DNA of 64,000 bases, from contig NZ_VLKH01000002.1 in assembly GCF_007830175.1 (NCBI RefSeq), positions 124,001-188,000 on the forward strand. The letters run 5' to 3'. This DNA is from Sedimentibacter saalensis (GTDB taxonomy: Bacteria; Bacillota; Clostridia; Tissierellales; Sedimentibacteraceae). A program made the position numbers and the translations under genes. Shown one piece after another: positions 34,389-43,098 of the stretch. Positions within the stretch are counted from its first letter, which is position 1. Every line of letters begins with the position of its first letter. A model generated the notes under the pieces. That model made no database searches. It saw nothing but the letters and a program-made list of their open reading frames with translations, and had not been told where the DNA came from.

Positions 34389-34464
34389 TGTCATCCTGAA
34401 CGATAGTGAAGGATCTCATCTTTGTTAAAAACATAAGATTCTTCGGCTGCGCCTCAGAATGACA
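34389..34464. repeat. REP-like imperfect palindrome
   Basis: Left unit TGTCATCCTGAACGATAGTG-AAGGATCT (34389-34416) and right unit, read on the minus strand, TGTCATTCTGAGGCGCAGCC-GAAGAATCT are diverged copies of one 28-29-nt sequence in inverted orientation. They are separated by an A/T-rich centre. The GTCATTCTGAG...GAAGAATCT theme is widespread in bacterial intergenic repeats. Confidence 0.7.
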
Positions 34465-34533
34465 ATGTCGAATGTAACTTTGTAATCAACATAATTTTTT
34501 TCAAGAATAAATTCTTTTTAAATAAATAGAAAA

Positions 34534-34559
34534 CAAATGGAATGTCTACATTCCATTTG
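34534..34559 (-). terminator. Hairpin after rpoD, terminator candidate
   Basis: CAAATGGAATGT and ACATTCCATTTG pair over 12 bp around two bases. On the minus strand TTTTCTATTTATTT follows. Confidence 0.5.
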
Positions 34560-34590
34560 CTCCATAATTCTTCATTCTTAATTATTCACT

Positions 34591-34616
34591 GAATAAAATT
34601 GCTCGCAATTTTATTC
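34591..34616 (-). terminator. Hairpin overlapping the rpoD stop
   Basis: GAATAAAATTGC and GCAATTTTATTC pair over 12 bp around two bases. The upstream arm contains the last rpoD codon and stop. No long U-run follows, so termination is uncertain. Confidence 0.4.
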
Positions 34617-35777
34617 CAAATAGTCTTTCAGTTTCTTGCTTCTGCTTGGATGTCTTAATTTTCTCAGAGCTTTTGCTTCAATTTGTCTTATTCTTTCTCT
34701 TGTTACGTCGAATTCTTTCCCAACTTCTTCAAGAGTTCTTGCTCTTCCGTCATCAAGACCAAATCTAAGCCTCAGTACTTTTTGTTCTCTGTCCGTCAAA
34801 GTAAACAGCACAGCTGAAAGCTGTTCTCTTAACAGTGTGAATGTTGCCACATCAGAAGGAGCCTGAACTTCATCATCAGGAATGAAGTCTCCCAAATGGC
34901 TGTCTTCCTCTTCTCCTATTGGTGTTTCCAAGGACACAGGCTCCTGAGCAATTTTAAGTATTTCCCTAACCTTGTCAGGTTCCATTTCCATTTCCAGAGC
35001 TATTTCTTCAGGAGTAGCATCACGGCCTAATTCCTGCAAAAGCTGTCTTTTGATTCTAATAAGTTTGTTTATGGTTTCAACCATGTGAACCGGTATTCTA
35101 ATAGTTCTTGCTTGGTCAGCAATAGCTCTTGTTATTGCCTGGCGAATCCACCATGTTGCATATGTGCTGAATTTAAATCCTTTTGTGTAATCAAATTTTT
35201 CAACTGCTTTAATGAGTCCAAGGTTGCCTTCCTGAATCAAGTCAAGAAACAGCATTCCTCTTCCTACATATCTCTTTGCAATGCTTACAACAAGTCTTAA
35301 ATTTGCTTCTGCCAGTCTTTTCTTTGCCTCTTCATCTCCGTCCTGCATGCGCTTTGCCAGTTCAATTTCTTCTGTGGCGCTTAAGAGAGGGACTTTTCCT
35401 ATTTCCTTCAAATACATTCTTACAGGGTCGTCTATGTTTACCCCTTTCAAAATGTCATCATCGGACTGGCTTACAAAAAAGTCCGGGTCATCTTTTATTT
35501 CAAGATCCTCAGTGTCATCTACCTTTTCAAGTATCATGTCATCCTGAAAACCAAGGATTTCCAAGTCATTGTCTTCTGCCTGTTTGTAAAAATCATCTAT
35601 AAATTCAGGGTTAATGTCTAGTTTTTCAAAAGATCTCAAAACTTCCTTATATGTTATAAAGCCGTTTCTCTTGCCTTTTTCAATTAACTTATTTTTTATA
35701 GAATCAATTTTCTGCAGTACTTCTGCATTTCTGTCTGATTCTTCATCTATATTTGCCAGATTTTTATTTTCACTCAT
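34611..35777 (-). CDS. rpoD: RNA polymerase primary sigma factor RpoD/SigA
   Basis: 388 residues. Region 1.1 (about 18-85), region 1.2 ([29 protein letters not shown]), region 2 ([38 protein letters not shown], then [31 protein letters not shown]), region 3, and region 4.2 ([32 protein letters not shown]). It is the housekeeping sigma factor. It lies 3 bases after dnaG, whose last codons supply GAGGAGG as ribosome binding site. Confidence 0.98.
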   Translation of the reverse strand: MSENKNLANIDEESDRNAEVLQKIDSIKNKLIEKGKRNGFITYKEVLRSFEKLDINPEFIDDFYKQAEDNDLEILGFQDDMILEKVDDTEDLEIKDDPDFFVSQSDDDILKGVNIDDPVRMYLKEIGKVPLLSATEEIELAKRMQDGDEEAKKRLAEANLRLVVSIAKRYVGRGMLFLDLIQEGNLGLIKAVEKFDYTKGFKFSTYATWWIRQAITRAIADQARTIRIPVHMVETINKLIRIKRQLLQELGRDATPEEIALEMEMEPDKVREILKIAQEPVSLETPIGEEEDSHLGDFIPDDEVQAPSDVATFTLLREQLSAVLFTLTDREQKVLRLRFGLDDGRARTLEEVGKEFDVTRERIRQIEAKALRKLRHPSRSKKLKDYLE

Positions 35778-35780
35778 GGG

Positions 35781-37538
35781 TTAGTTAACCTCCTCTTTAG
35801 TTGATTTAATTTTTTTAGCGAGGCTAAAAATTTCATTCATAATTTCCTTGCTGTTTGCTGAATTTTCAGATTGTTTTAAACTTTCTGTCAATATTGTTCT
35901 CTTTTGTTCATAATATTTAATTTTAAGTCTTTTAATACAATCTTTGAAATAAGCCTCTAAATTATCATAATCAACATCGTCATTCTGCAGAAAAACACTC
36001 ACATCCATATTATCCATTATCATATCGTTCAGGCTGTCTTTATCTATACTCTTATCATTTAATTTGCATTCATACATCTCTTTGAATGTTTGATAGTATT
36101 TCAAGTCCTTAAAGGTGTCTTCATTGACTATTTCTTTCAGTTGATATGCAAAATCGTTATTGATAAGTATTAGTCTGACCAGCTCTTCTTCATGTGATGT
36201 AGTGATTTTTACTGCCTGTTTTTTTTCTTCAGGCAGAGCAGCTTTAACAAAAGTTCCTTGTTTAGTACTTCTCTTATTGTATTCTTTTATTATAGACTCT
36301 TTGGAAACACCCACTTTACTTGATAGTTTTTCAAATATGAGCTCTTTTTCTATTTCACTGCTTACATTTACTATGTTGTCAAAAAATTTATTTATATATT
36401 CAACTTTGTTAGAATTTTCATAAAATTCTTTATAATGGAATTCTAAAAAGCTATAATAATCTAAAGAATTTTCCAGTAATTTGTCGAAATTAACCTTGCC
36501 GAATTTGTTCAAAAATTCATCCGGATCCTTTGCACCAGGTATTATGACAACTCTTCCTTCAAGGTTGTTCTTCTTGAAGATGTTGATTGCCTTAAGGGCA
36601 GCAGTCTGCCCTGCGTTGTCTGAATCAAGAGCCAGATAAAAACTTTTTGAATATTTTTTCATGAGTTTTACCTGATTTTCGGTCAACGCTGTTCCAAGTG
36701 CAGCAACGGCTGTGTCATAACCATGTACGTGCATTTTTATGACATCCATGTATCCTTCAACCAGTATGAAGCTTTTATCCCTTACAGCTTCCTTTGCCAG
36801 GTGTATGCCGTACAGGTTGTAGCCTTTGCTGAAAATAGTACTTTCTGGTGAATTCAAATATTTTGGAAGTGAGTCATCAAGAACTCTTCCTCCAAATCCT
36901 ATTATTCTGTTTTTTATGTCAAATATGGGAAATATCACTCTGTTTCTGAATCTGTCGTAATAATTGTTCTTGGTTTTCTTTTCTATGATGAGGCCGGCTT
37001 TTAAAATGTCTTTTTCGTTGAATCCCTTGCCGGTTAAATATTTTAGCAAATTATCCCATTCACTGCTAGCATAACCAATTCCAAACTTTTTTATTACATC
37101 ACCATCAATTTTTCTGCCTTTTAAGTATTCTGCCACGTGGGGAAACTTTCTCAGGTTTCTGTAAAAGTATGCTGCAGCTTCTCTGTTTATTTTATACAGC
37201 TTGTCGGAAAGCTCTTTGTTTTCATTTTTAGAGGAACTTGTTTCCTCAAGTATTATACCTGCTCTTCTTGCAAGATATTCAGCAGCTTCCACAAAAGTGT
37301 AATTCTTATATTTAGTCAAAAAACTAATGCTGTCTCCGCTTTCACCGCATCCGAAGCAATGAAACATCTGCTTGTCTGGAGACACAATAAAAGAAGGTGT
37401 TTTTTCCTTGTGAAACGGGCAATTTGTATTGTAGTTTGCACCTGCTTTTTTCAGGGGCAGATATTCTTCAATAACATCTACAATATTATTTTGTTCCAAA
37501 ATCCTGCTGATTACATCCGAATCTAATCTATAGGGCAT
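35781..37538 (-). CDS. dnaG: DNA primase DnaG
   Basis: 585 residues from the ATG at 37538; the frame extends to 37598 but GGTGAT and the family N-terminus (MPYRLDSDVISRILEQN) favour this start. The CHC2 zinc finger is CPFHKEKTPSF with FHCFGCGESGD. The TOPRIM domain has FILVEGYMDVIKMH and ALDSDNAGQ. A C-terminal helicase-binding region follows. It makes RNA primers for replication. Order dgt-dnaG-rpoD. Confidence 0.97.
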   Translation of the reverse strand: MPYRLDSDVISRILEQNNIVDVIEEYLPLKKAGANYNTNCPFHKEKTPSFIVSPDKQMFHCFGCGESGDSISFLTKYKNYTFVEAAEYLARRAGIILEETSSSKNENKELSDKLYKINREAAAYFYRNLRKFPHVAEYLKGRKIDGDVIKKFGIGYASSEWDNLLKYLTGKGFNEKDILKAGLIIEKKTKNNYYDRFRNRVIFPIFDIKNRIIGFGGRVLDDSLPKYLNSPESTIFSKGYNLYGIHLAKEAVRDKSFILVEGYMDVIKMHVHGYDTAVAALGTALTENQVKLMKKYSKSFYLALDSDNAGQTAALKAINIFKKNNLEGRVVIIPGAKDPDEFLNKFGKVNFDKLLENSLDYYSFLEFHYKEFYENSNKVEYINKFFDNIVNVSSEIEKELIFEKLSSKVGVSKESIIKEYNKRSTKQGTFVKAALPEEKKQAVKITTSHEEELVRLILINNDFAYQLKEIVNEDTFKDLKYYQTFKEMYECKLNDKSIDKDSLNDMIMDNMDVSVFLQNDDVDYDNLEAYFKDCIKRLKIKYYEQKRTILTESLKQSENSANSKEIMNEIFSLAKKIKSTKEEVN

Positions 37539-37610
37539 AATATCACCATTATCTTTACATTGAAGACAAATTATAACACAACAAAATAAGCTTGTCAACT
37601 AATATTTTAA

Positions 37611-38624
37611 TTATTGTTTCCAAGGTTTTGGCATATAAAGATCTTCAAAAACTTTCATTGCATATCTGTCTGTCATTCCGGCTATGTAATCTTTTATTAT
37701 TTCACTTTTTGTAAAATCATTGTCCTTGTATATTTTAAGATAAAATTCCGGAAGACAGTCAAAGTTGTTGATGTAGTACTCAAATATTTTTGTAACAATG
37801 AACGTTGTTTTGTCTTCTTCGCTCTTTGCTATTTTGTTGTAATACACATTTTCAAACAAAAAATCACGAAGCTCCTTAGTGAGATCATATACACCCTTGC
37901 TCATTATTATTTTGTTTTTGTCCATGCTGTTGTTTATTACATCAAGTATCATGGTATTTATTCTTTGACCATGAGAGGAACCAAGTTCATTTAAAAACTT
38001 TTCCGGTATTTGGCCGGGCTTTATGATGTTTGCCCTGGAAGCATCGTCTATGTCGTGGTTTATGTACGCAATTCTGTCTGATATGCTTACAATCTGACCT
38101 TCCAATGTTGCAGCCTTGTATCCCATGGGATGATTTAAAATTCCGTCCCTGACTTCATATGTTAGGTTAAGTCCTTGTTTATCATTTCTTATTTCAAGAA
38201 AATCAACAACCCTTAAACTTTGCTCGTTATGCTTGAAACCAGTGAGGCAAAGCTGATTTAATATTCTCTCCCCCGTATGACCGAATGGGGTGTGTCCCAA
38301 ATCATGTCCAAGAGCTATTGCTTCTGTCAAATCTTCATTGAGATTTAAACTTCTTGCTATGGTTCTTGATATCTGAGACACTTCAAGTGTGTGTGTAAGT
38401 CTTGTTCTGTAGTGGTCTCCCTCCGGAGACAAGAAAACTTGAGTTTTGTGCTTAAGCCTTCTGAAGGCCTTTGAATGAAGAATTCTGTCTCGATCTCTTT
38501 GATAATCAGTCCTGATTTCACATTGAGGTTCTGCAACTGCTCTACCTTTAGAAAATCTGCTTTTAGCAGCATTTTCCGATAAATGATCCAATTCAAATTG
38601 TTCGTATCTCTCTATTATATTCAC
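37611..38624 (-). CDS. dgt: dGTP triphosphohydrolase-like HD protein
   Basis: 337 residues of the dGTPase-like family (type 2). The HD metal site is in THTLEVSQISRTIARSL and ALGHDLGHTPFGHTGERIL, with ISDRIAYINHDIDDA later. Known members split dNTPs into nucleosides and triphosphate. The start is GTG at 38624, with AAGGTGAT upstream. It precedes dnaG, as in many clostridia. Confidence 0.93.
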   Translation of the reverse strand: MNIIERYEQFELDHLSENAAKSRFSKGRAVAEPQCEIRTDYQRDRDRILHSKAFRRLKHKTQVFLSPEGDHYRTRLTHTLEVSQISRTIARSLNLNEDLTEAIALGHDLGHTPFGHTGERILNQLCLTGFKHNEQSLRVVDFLEIRNDKQGLNLTYEVRDGILNHPMGYKAATLEGQIVSISDRIAYINHDIDDASRANIIKPGQIPEKFLNELGSSHGQRINTMILDVINNSMDKNKIIMSKGVYDLTKELRDFLFENVYYNKIAKSEEDKTTFIVTKIFEYYINNFDCLPEFYLKIYKDNDFTKSEIIKDYIAGMTDRYAMKVFEDLYMPKPWKQ

Positions 38625-38641
38625 TACATCACCTTCTATTT

Positions 38642-39451
38642 TTATTTGTTACTGTCTGCTATGTAATCAAGTATTATAGAAGCCGTTTCTTCCACAGCCT
38701 TGTCTGTTGTGTCTATAACTTTGCATTTAAGCATTTTCATAACTTTTTCCGAATAATCCAGTTCAGCAAAAATTCTTTCCATGCTTGCGTAATTTGCAGT
38801 ATCTTTAAGTCCCATTGCCTTGAGTCTTTCTTTTCTTATTTTATTAAGATTATCAACATTCAAAGTAAGACCTATAATCTTTTTAGGAGAAATAAGTTTC
38901 AATTCTTCAGGTGGACTCACTTCCGGCACAAGTGGTATGTTTGCAACCTTTAAATTTTTATGTGCCAGGTACATGGATAACGGTGTTTTTGAAGTTCTTG
39001 ATACACCCACAAGGACAACATCCGCAAGAAGTATTCCCCTTGTGTCTTTACCGTCGTCATATTTAACAGCAAATTCAACTGCTTCAACTTTTTTGAAATA
39101 TTTTTCATCAAGCTTCCTCAAGAGCCCCGGTTCATTTTTAGGAGACAATCCAAGCTGCTTAACAAGAGGAACCAGTATAGGCGTCATGACATCAACTGCT
39201 CCTATTTTGTATTCTGCTGCTTTTAGTGTTAGATAATCTCTCAGTTCTTCCACTACAAGGGTGAAAACAATAAATGAATTTTCCTTGGATGCTTTTGCAA
39301 TTAAATTGTCTATTGCTTCCTTGTCGTTTACATATGATATTCTTTTAACGTCAAACTCTGCTGTTTCAAATTGTCTGATAACAGCCTTTGCAACTTGTTC
39401 TGCAGTTTCTCCGATTGAGTCGGAAACCGCATATATGTTTATTTTTTCCAT
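38642..39451 (-). CDS. Pyruvate, phosphate dikinase regulatory protein (PdrP, DUF299)
   Basis: 269 residues, a bifunctional ADP-dependent kinase/Pi-dependent pyrophosphorylase that switches PPDK off and on. Family motifs: YAVSDSIGETAEQVAKAVIRQF at the start, P-loop GVSRTSKTPLSMYLAHKN, and ANIPLVPEVSPPEEL. It directly follows ccpN, as yqfL does in Bacillus. Both link gluconeogenesis to nutrient state. Confidence 0.95.
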   Translation of the reverse strand: MEKINIYAVSDSIGETAEQVAKAVIRQFETAEFDVKRISYVNDKEAIDNLIAKASKENSFIVFTLVVEELRDYLTLKAAEYKIGAVDVMTPILVPLVKQLGLSPKNEPGLLRKLDEKYFKKVEAVEFAVKYDDGKDTRGILLADVVLVGVSRTSKTPLSMYLAHKNLKVANIPLVPEVSPPEELKLISPKKIIGLTLNVDNLNKIRKERLKAMGLKDTANYASMERIFAELDYSEKVMKMLKCKVIDTTDKAVEETASIILDYIADSNK

Positions 39452-39461
39452 AGATACCTCT

Positions 39462-40079
39462 TTACTTGGTTATTTCCAACAGAGCTTTAGTCAAGTTAGT
39501 CTTTGAAATTCTACCAACGGCCTTTATTTTGCCGTTAGGAAGCTCTGTAACGATTGGTATGCAGTCAATTTCATTATCTATTATTTTTTCGGCTGCTTCA
39601 ACTATTGTGTCATCTTCCGTGCAGTACACTATTTTAGGCATTCTTGTCATTATGACACCCACAGGAACAAGATTCAGGTCTTTTCCGCCCATGGCTGCTT
39701 TCAAAAGGTCTTTTCTCGATATTACACCTTTCAGGGCATCATCTTCAACAACAAAAAGGGTCCCGACATTCTCCAAAAAAAGAGCAACTATAGCGTCGTA
39801 AACGCTTGTAGATTCTGCAACATTTATTGGAAGTGACTTTATGTCGGAAACCTTTATGCTGGACAATTTTTCATATATGTCCTTATTGTTCTTTTTGTTT
39901 GAAATATAATATCCAACCTTTGGTTTAGCATCGATTAAACCGCACATAGACAAAACAGCTAAATCAGGCCTTAATGTTGCTCTGGTAAGGCCTACTTTTT
40001 CAGCTATGGATTCACCTGTTATGGGCTGATGTTTTTCTATTATTTCTATAATAAGATTTTGTCTGTCCGATAGTTTAAT
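39462..40079 (-). CDS. ccpN: CcpN-like repressor (HTH plus two CBS domains), probable ATT start
   Basis: 205 residues if started at ATT-40079. The upstream codons read IKLSDRQNLIIEIIEKHQPI, then TGESIAEKVGLTRATLRPDL, the complete winged helix of CcpN. Two CBS domains (about 80-205) follow. No ATG, GTG or TTG lies in frame between the TGA at 40097 and the end of the helix-turn-helix, while GAGGAG sits 6 bases before this ATT. CcpN represses gluconeogenic genes, and pairing with PdrP is conserved. A start at the internal ATG 39953 would leave no DNA-binding domain. Confidence 0.88.
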   Translation of the reverse strand: MKLSDRQNLIIEIIEKHQPITGESIAEKVGLTRATLRPDLAVLSMCGLIDAKPKVGYYISNKKNNKDIYEKLSSIKVSDIKSLPINVAESTSVYDAIVALFLENVGTLFVVEDDALKGVISRKDLLKAAMGGKDLNLVPVGVIMTRMPKIVYCTEDDTIVEAAEKIIDNEIDCIPIVTELPNGKIKAVGRISKTNLTKALLEITK

Positions 40080-40129
40080 AGGAATCTCCTCTTTTCATTA
40101 GCAATTGAGTTAATATAAAAATGAATTTA

Positions 40130-40158
40130 ACAATTGGATAGCTATGCTATCCAATTGT
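40130..40158 (-). terminator. Hairpin after glyS, terminator candidate
   Basis: ACAATTGGATAGC and GCTATCCAATTGT form a perfect 13-bp stem around TAT. The following minus-strand sequence is T-rich but interrupted, so read-through into ccpN is possible. Confidence 0.5.
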
Positions 40159-40175
40159 ATTAAAAGTATCAATTG

Positions 40176-41570
40176 TTAGAAGTTTATTTTTGCATTTATG
40201 AAATCAACTAAATCATCTATTTTAACTCTTTCCTGTTCCATTGTGTCTCTGTCTCTAATTGTTACAGCGTTGTCTTCTAATGAGTCAAAGTCAAATGTTA
40301 TGCAGTATGGAGTTCCGATTTCATCATGTCTTCTGTATCTTTTTCCAATGCTTCCTGCATCATCATAATCGACATTGAAGTTTTTCTGCAGTTTGTGGTA
40401 AAGTTCTGTTGCCTGATCGTTAAGCTTCTTTGTAAGCGGGAATATTGCAGCTTTATATGGAGCCAGAGCAGGATGAAGCTTAAGAACAACTCTGTCTGTA
40501 CCGTCTTCAAGTACTTCTTCGTTGAATGCGTCAAGAAGAAGTGCAAGCATAACACGGTCAGCTCCAAGTGATGGCTCGATGCAGTACGGTACATATTTTT
40601 CGTTTGTAACAGGATCCTGATATGTTAAATCCTCACCTGAAGTTGTTATGTGTGCCTTCAGGTCAAAATCTGTACGATCAGCGATTCCCCAGAGTTCTCC
40701 CCATCCAAACGGGAACAGGTACTCTATGTCAGAAGTTGCATTGCTGTAATGTGAAAGTTCAGCTTTTTCATGATCTCTGAAACGAACATTTTCTTTTGTC
40801 ATACCAAGGTTCAAAAGCCAGTTCATGGCATACTCTTTCCAGTAGTAGAACCATTCCATGTCTTCTCCTGGTTTACAGAAAAATTCTAGTTCCATTTGCT
40901 CGAACTCTCTTGTTCTGAATGTAAAGTTGCCAGGAGTTATTTCGTTACGGAATGACTTGCCTATTTGTCCTATTCCGAAAGGAATTTTCTTGCGTGTGGA
41001 ACGAGCCACATTTTTAAAGTTTACAAATATACCCTGTGCAGTTTCAGGTCTTAAAAATATTTCTGCCTGAGAATCTTCAGTAACCCCCTGGAATGTTTTA
41101 AACATCAGGTTGAATTTTCTGATTGAAGTAAAATTTGATTTGCCGCATTCAGGACATTCAATTTTATTTTCTGTTATGTATGTTTCCATTTCAGAGTTTG
41201 ACCAGCCGTCAACAACCTGAGATTCGCCTTTTTCATGCATGAAATCTTCAATCAATTTGTCAGCTCTGAATCTTGACTTGCATTCCTTGCAGTCCATAAG
41301 AGGATCACTGAATCCTCCAACGTGTCCTGATGCAACCCATGTTGTAGGGTTCATGAGTATAGCAGCATCAAGTCCTACATTGTATGGGCTTTCCTGTATG
41401 AATTTTTTCCACCATGCTCTTTTTACGTTGTTTTTAATTTCAACTCCCAAGGGACCGTAATCCCAAGTGTTTGCCAATCCACCGTAAATTTCTGAGCCAG
41501 GAAATATTATACCTCTTGATTTTGAAAGAGAAACTAACTTCTCCAGCTTGTTTTTTTCATTTTTTGCCAT
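40176..41570 (-). CDS. glyS: Glycyl-tRNA synthetase, single-chain alpha2 type
   Basis: 464 residues from the ATG at 41570; GGAGG lies inside the frame between an earlier ATG (41582) and this one. Class II motifs: [23 protein letters not shown], motif 2 in [25 protein letters not shown], and motif 3 in [18 protein letters not shown] zinc ribbon (CKEC ... CPECG) is present. The C-terminal anticodon-binding domain ends in [14 protein letters not shown]-box leader controls it. Confidence 0.97.
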   Translation of the reverse strand: MAKNEKNKLEKLVSLSKSRGIIFPGSEIYGGLANTWDYGPLGVEIKNNVKRAWWKKFIQESPYNVGLDAAILMNPTTWVASGHVGGFSDPLMDCKECKSRFRADKLIEDFMHEKGESQVVDGWSNSEMETYITENKIECPECGKSNFTSIRKFNLMFKTFQGVTEDSQAEIFLRPETAQGIFVNFKNVARSTRKKIPFGIGQIGKSFRNEITPGNFTFRTREFEQMELEFFCKPGEDMEWFYYWKEYAMNWLLNLGMTKENVRFRDHEKAELSHYSNATSDIEYLFPFGWGELWGIADRTDFDLKAHITTSGEDLTYQDPVTNEKYVPYCIEPSLGADRVMLALLLDAFNEEVLEDGTDRVVLKLHPALAPYKAAIFPLTKKLNDQATELYHKLQKNFNVDYDDAGSIGKRYRRHDEIGTPYCITFDFDSLEDNAVTIRDRDTMEQERVKIDDLVDFINAKINF

Positions 41571-41621
41571 GATTTCCTCCATTTAATAAATATTATATTA
41601 GGATGAACTGATTAAATACAA

Positions 41622-41816
41622 AAAAATCTCTCATCCCGTATAGGGACGAAAGATTAATTCCGCGGTTCCACCCTATTTGATGAAGCTTTTGCTTCATCCT
41701 CTTTAAACAAAGGACTCCAAAGTTCCCTTCATCCATAATTCATTGCCGTCTCCCACCAACTCCGGCTCTCTTAGAAATCATTATGGATTACTCCTCTTTA
41801 TCACAGTCTCAACATT
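41622..41816 (-). ncRNA. T-box leader of glyS
   Basis: The T-box AGGGTGGAACCGCG is at 41661-41674. Upstream lie the stem I landmarks AGAGAGCC and GTTGGTG, closed by ATCCATAAT/ATTATGGAT. A terminator follows at 41626-41654 (12-bp stem with two G-U pairs, then T7). Uncharged tRNA-Gly should stabilise the antiterminator and turn glyS on. Glycine codons GGC and GGA occur in the specifier area, but I could not fix which one is read. Confidence 0.95.
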
Positions 41817-41822
41817 AACTAT

Positions 41823-41851
41823 AATGTAACAAATTAAAGTTTTTATGTCAA
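41823..41851 (-). promoter_or_regulatory. Promoter of the T-box glyS transcript
   Basis: TTGACA (41846-41851), 17 bases, then TACATT (41823-41828) on the minus strand. Confidence 0.75.
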
Positions 41852-41860
41852 GATTTTCTT

Positions 41861-42370
41861 TTAAAATTCGTCATTATTTTTATTGAAAGTGTTTGTTATG
41901 TCGTCCTTTAGGTTTTCTGCGCCTTCCTTCATATCCTGCATTGCATCCTTCACTGCGTCAACTCCCTGATCAACCTTTTGTCCAAGGTCAATAACATTGC
42001 CGTCTGCCTGAGTAATTTCAACAGTACACTGAGTAAGAAGCGCTGCTGTGATTCCTGCCGCAGACAAAAAAGGTGCTATAAAAGCTCCAATAAGGCCTGC
42101 AGTAATGGGAACATTGATTATAACTTCATTGTTTTTCTTGATTGTGAGCCTTGTTGCATTGCCCTTGGATAAAATGTCCTTGAGCTGATTCATGAGCTGT
42201 TCGCCTTTATTTTGACCAGAACTTGTTTTGCTTTTGTTCATGTTTTCAATGAGAATTATTGCTTCAAGAACATCTCCCCCTGCATCATCAAGAGCTTGTT
42301 TTGCAGTTGAGTAATCAGTGTTTGTACGTCTTAAAATCTCGTCGATTTTTTGTAAATTGTCATTTTCCAT
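41861..42370 (-). CDS. DUF4342 protein with N-terminal UBA/TS-N-like domain
   Basis: 169 residues. Residues 4-45 form a UBA/TS-N-like three-helix unit (ILRRTNTDYSTAKQALDDAGGDVLEAIILI). Residues about 60-125 contain the DUF4342 pattern (TRLTIKKNNEVIINVPITAGLIGAFIAPFLSAAGITAALL). The tail is amphipathic and charged. Function unknown. It is common next to recO in clostridia. Confidence 0.82.
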   Translation of the reverse strand: MENDNLQKIDEILRRTNTDYSTAKQALDDAGGDVLEAIILIENMNKSKTSSGQNKGEQLMNQLKDILSKGNATRLTIKKNNEVIINVPITAGLIGAFIAPFLSAAGITAALLTQCTVEITQADGNVIDLGQKVDQGVDAVKDAMQDMKEGAENLKDDITNTFNKNNDEF

Positions 42371-42384
42371 AGTTTACCTTCCTT

Positions 42385-43098
42385 TTAAATGAGCTTCAAT
42401 GTAGTAAAATTATCTCTTCCTATGTAATAAAACAAAAATTTTCTGATTATATTCATAGATTTAATATTTACTTCAATTGAGCTTAAATTTTCAAATTTTG
42501 TCTTTAAAATTTTATCCAAAGTTAGTATTTCACCATAAGTGACATTTATACCGTTTCCATATTTTACGCAGTCGCTACAGAACAAGCCTCCTTCACTGAT
42601 TGAAAACCTCGCATCTTCCTTAATTTCTTTTCCGCATGAAATGCAGTGAACAAAGTCCGGCTTGTACCCAAGCATTGATGCAAGTTTAAGTTCATATGCA
42701 GCAACGAGCTTATCAAGATTTTCCACGCTGTTTGCAAGGTACCCAAGAACTGCCACAGTCATGTCAAAAATTCTGTAATCATATTCATTTTCCTGAGCCA
42801 CATAGCTTATGAGCTCAAGAATGTAGCTTCCTCTGTAATATGAATCGATATTGTTTTTAAGTCCGTAAAAATTATCAATGAGTTCTGCCGATGTTATTAT
42901 ATACATATCCCTTGAAAATGTCAGGGAACATTTTGAATATGCAAAAATCTGAGACACATTGACAAGATGTGAGTTAGGCTTTTTGGAGCCTTTTGACATG
43001 AGCTGAATTTTGCCTCTAGTTCTTGAAATAACATGAAGAATTTTGTCATTTTCCTTGTAGCTTACATCTCTGACAACAAGGACATCCTCGGTTATCAT
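42385..43098 (-). CDS. recO: DNA repair protein RecO
   Basis: 237 residues. An OB-fold (about 1-80; VVRDVSYKENDKILHVISRTRGKI) is followed by a helical domain with a zinc finger, CISCGKE and FCSDC. It loads RecA on SSB-coated DNA with RecR. Its ATG overlaps the era stop (ATGA). Confidence 0.96.
   Translation of the reverse strand: MITEDVLVVRDVSYKENDKILHVISRTRGKIQLMSKGSKKPNSHLVNVSQIFAYSKCSLTFSRDMYIITSAELIDNFYGLKNNIDSYYRGSYILELISYVAQENEYDYRIFDMTVAVLGYLANSVENLDKLVAAYELKLASMLGYKPDFVHCISCGKEIKEDARFSISEGGLFCSDCVKYGNGINVTYGEILTLDKILKTKFENLSSIEVNIKSMNIIRKFLFYYIGRDNFTTLKLI

Larger units (their letters stand above)
34317..34587. repeat. Intergenic repeat region between rpoD and trmK (copy C arms)
   Basis: This 309-base gap (34302-34610) has no gene. 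Outer arms TTAATTGAGAATTAAGAG (34317-34334) and ATAATTCTTCATTCTTAATT (34564-34583) resemble the arms of the elements at 3.5 kb and 60.3 kb. Between them are a REP-like palindrome and a hairpin. Confidence 0.5.

Noticed and set aside
34466-34472. TGTCGAA upstream of trmK as a Spo0A box
   Set aside because: It lies at the edge of the REP-like repeat, has no matching flanks or -10, and trmK is housekeeping.
36484-36494. TTTGTCGAAAT Spo0A-like site
   Set aside because: It lies inside the dnaG coding sequence, so it is likely a chance match.
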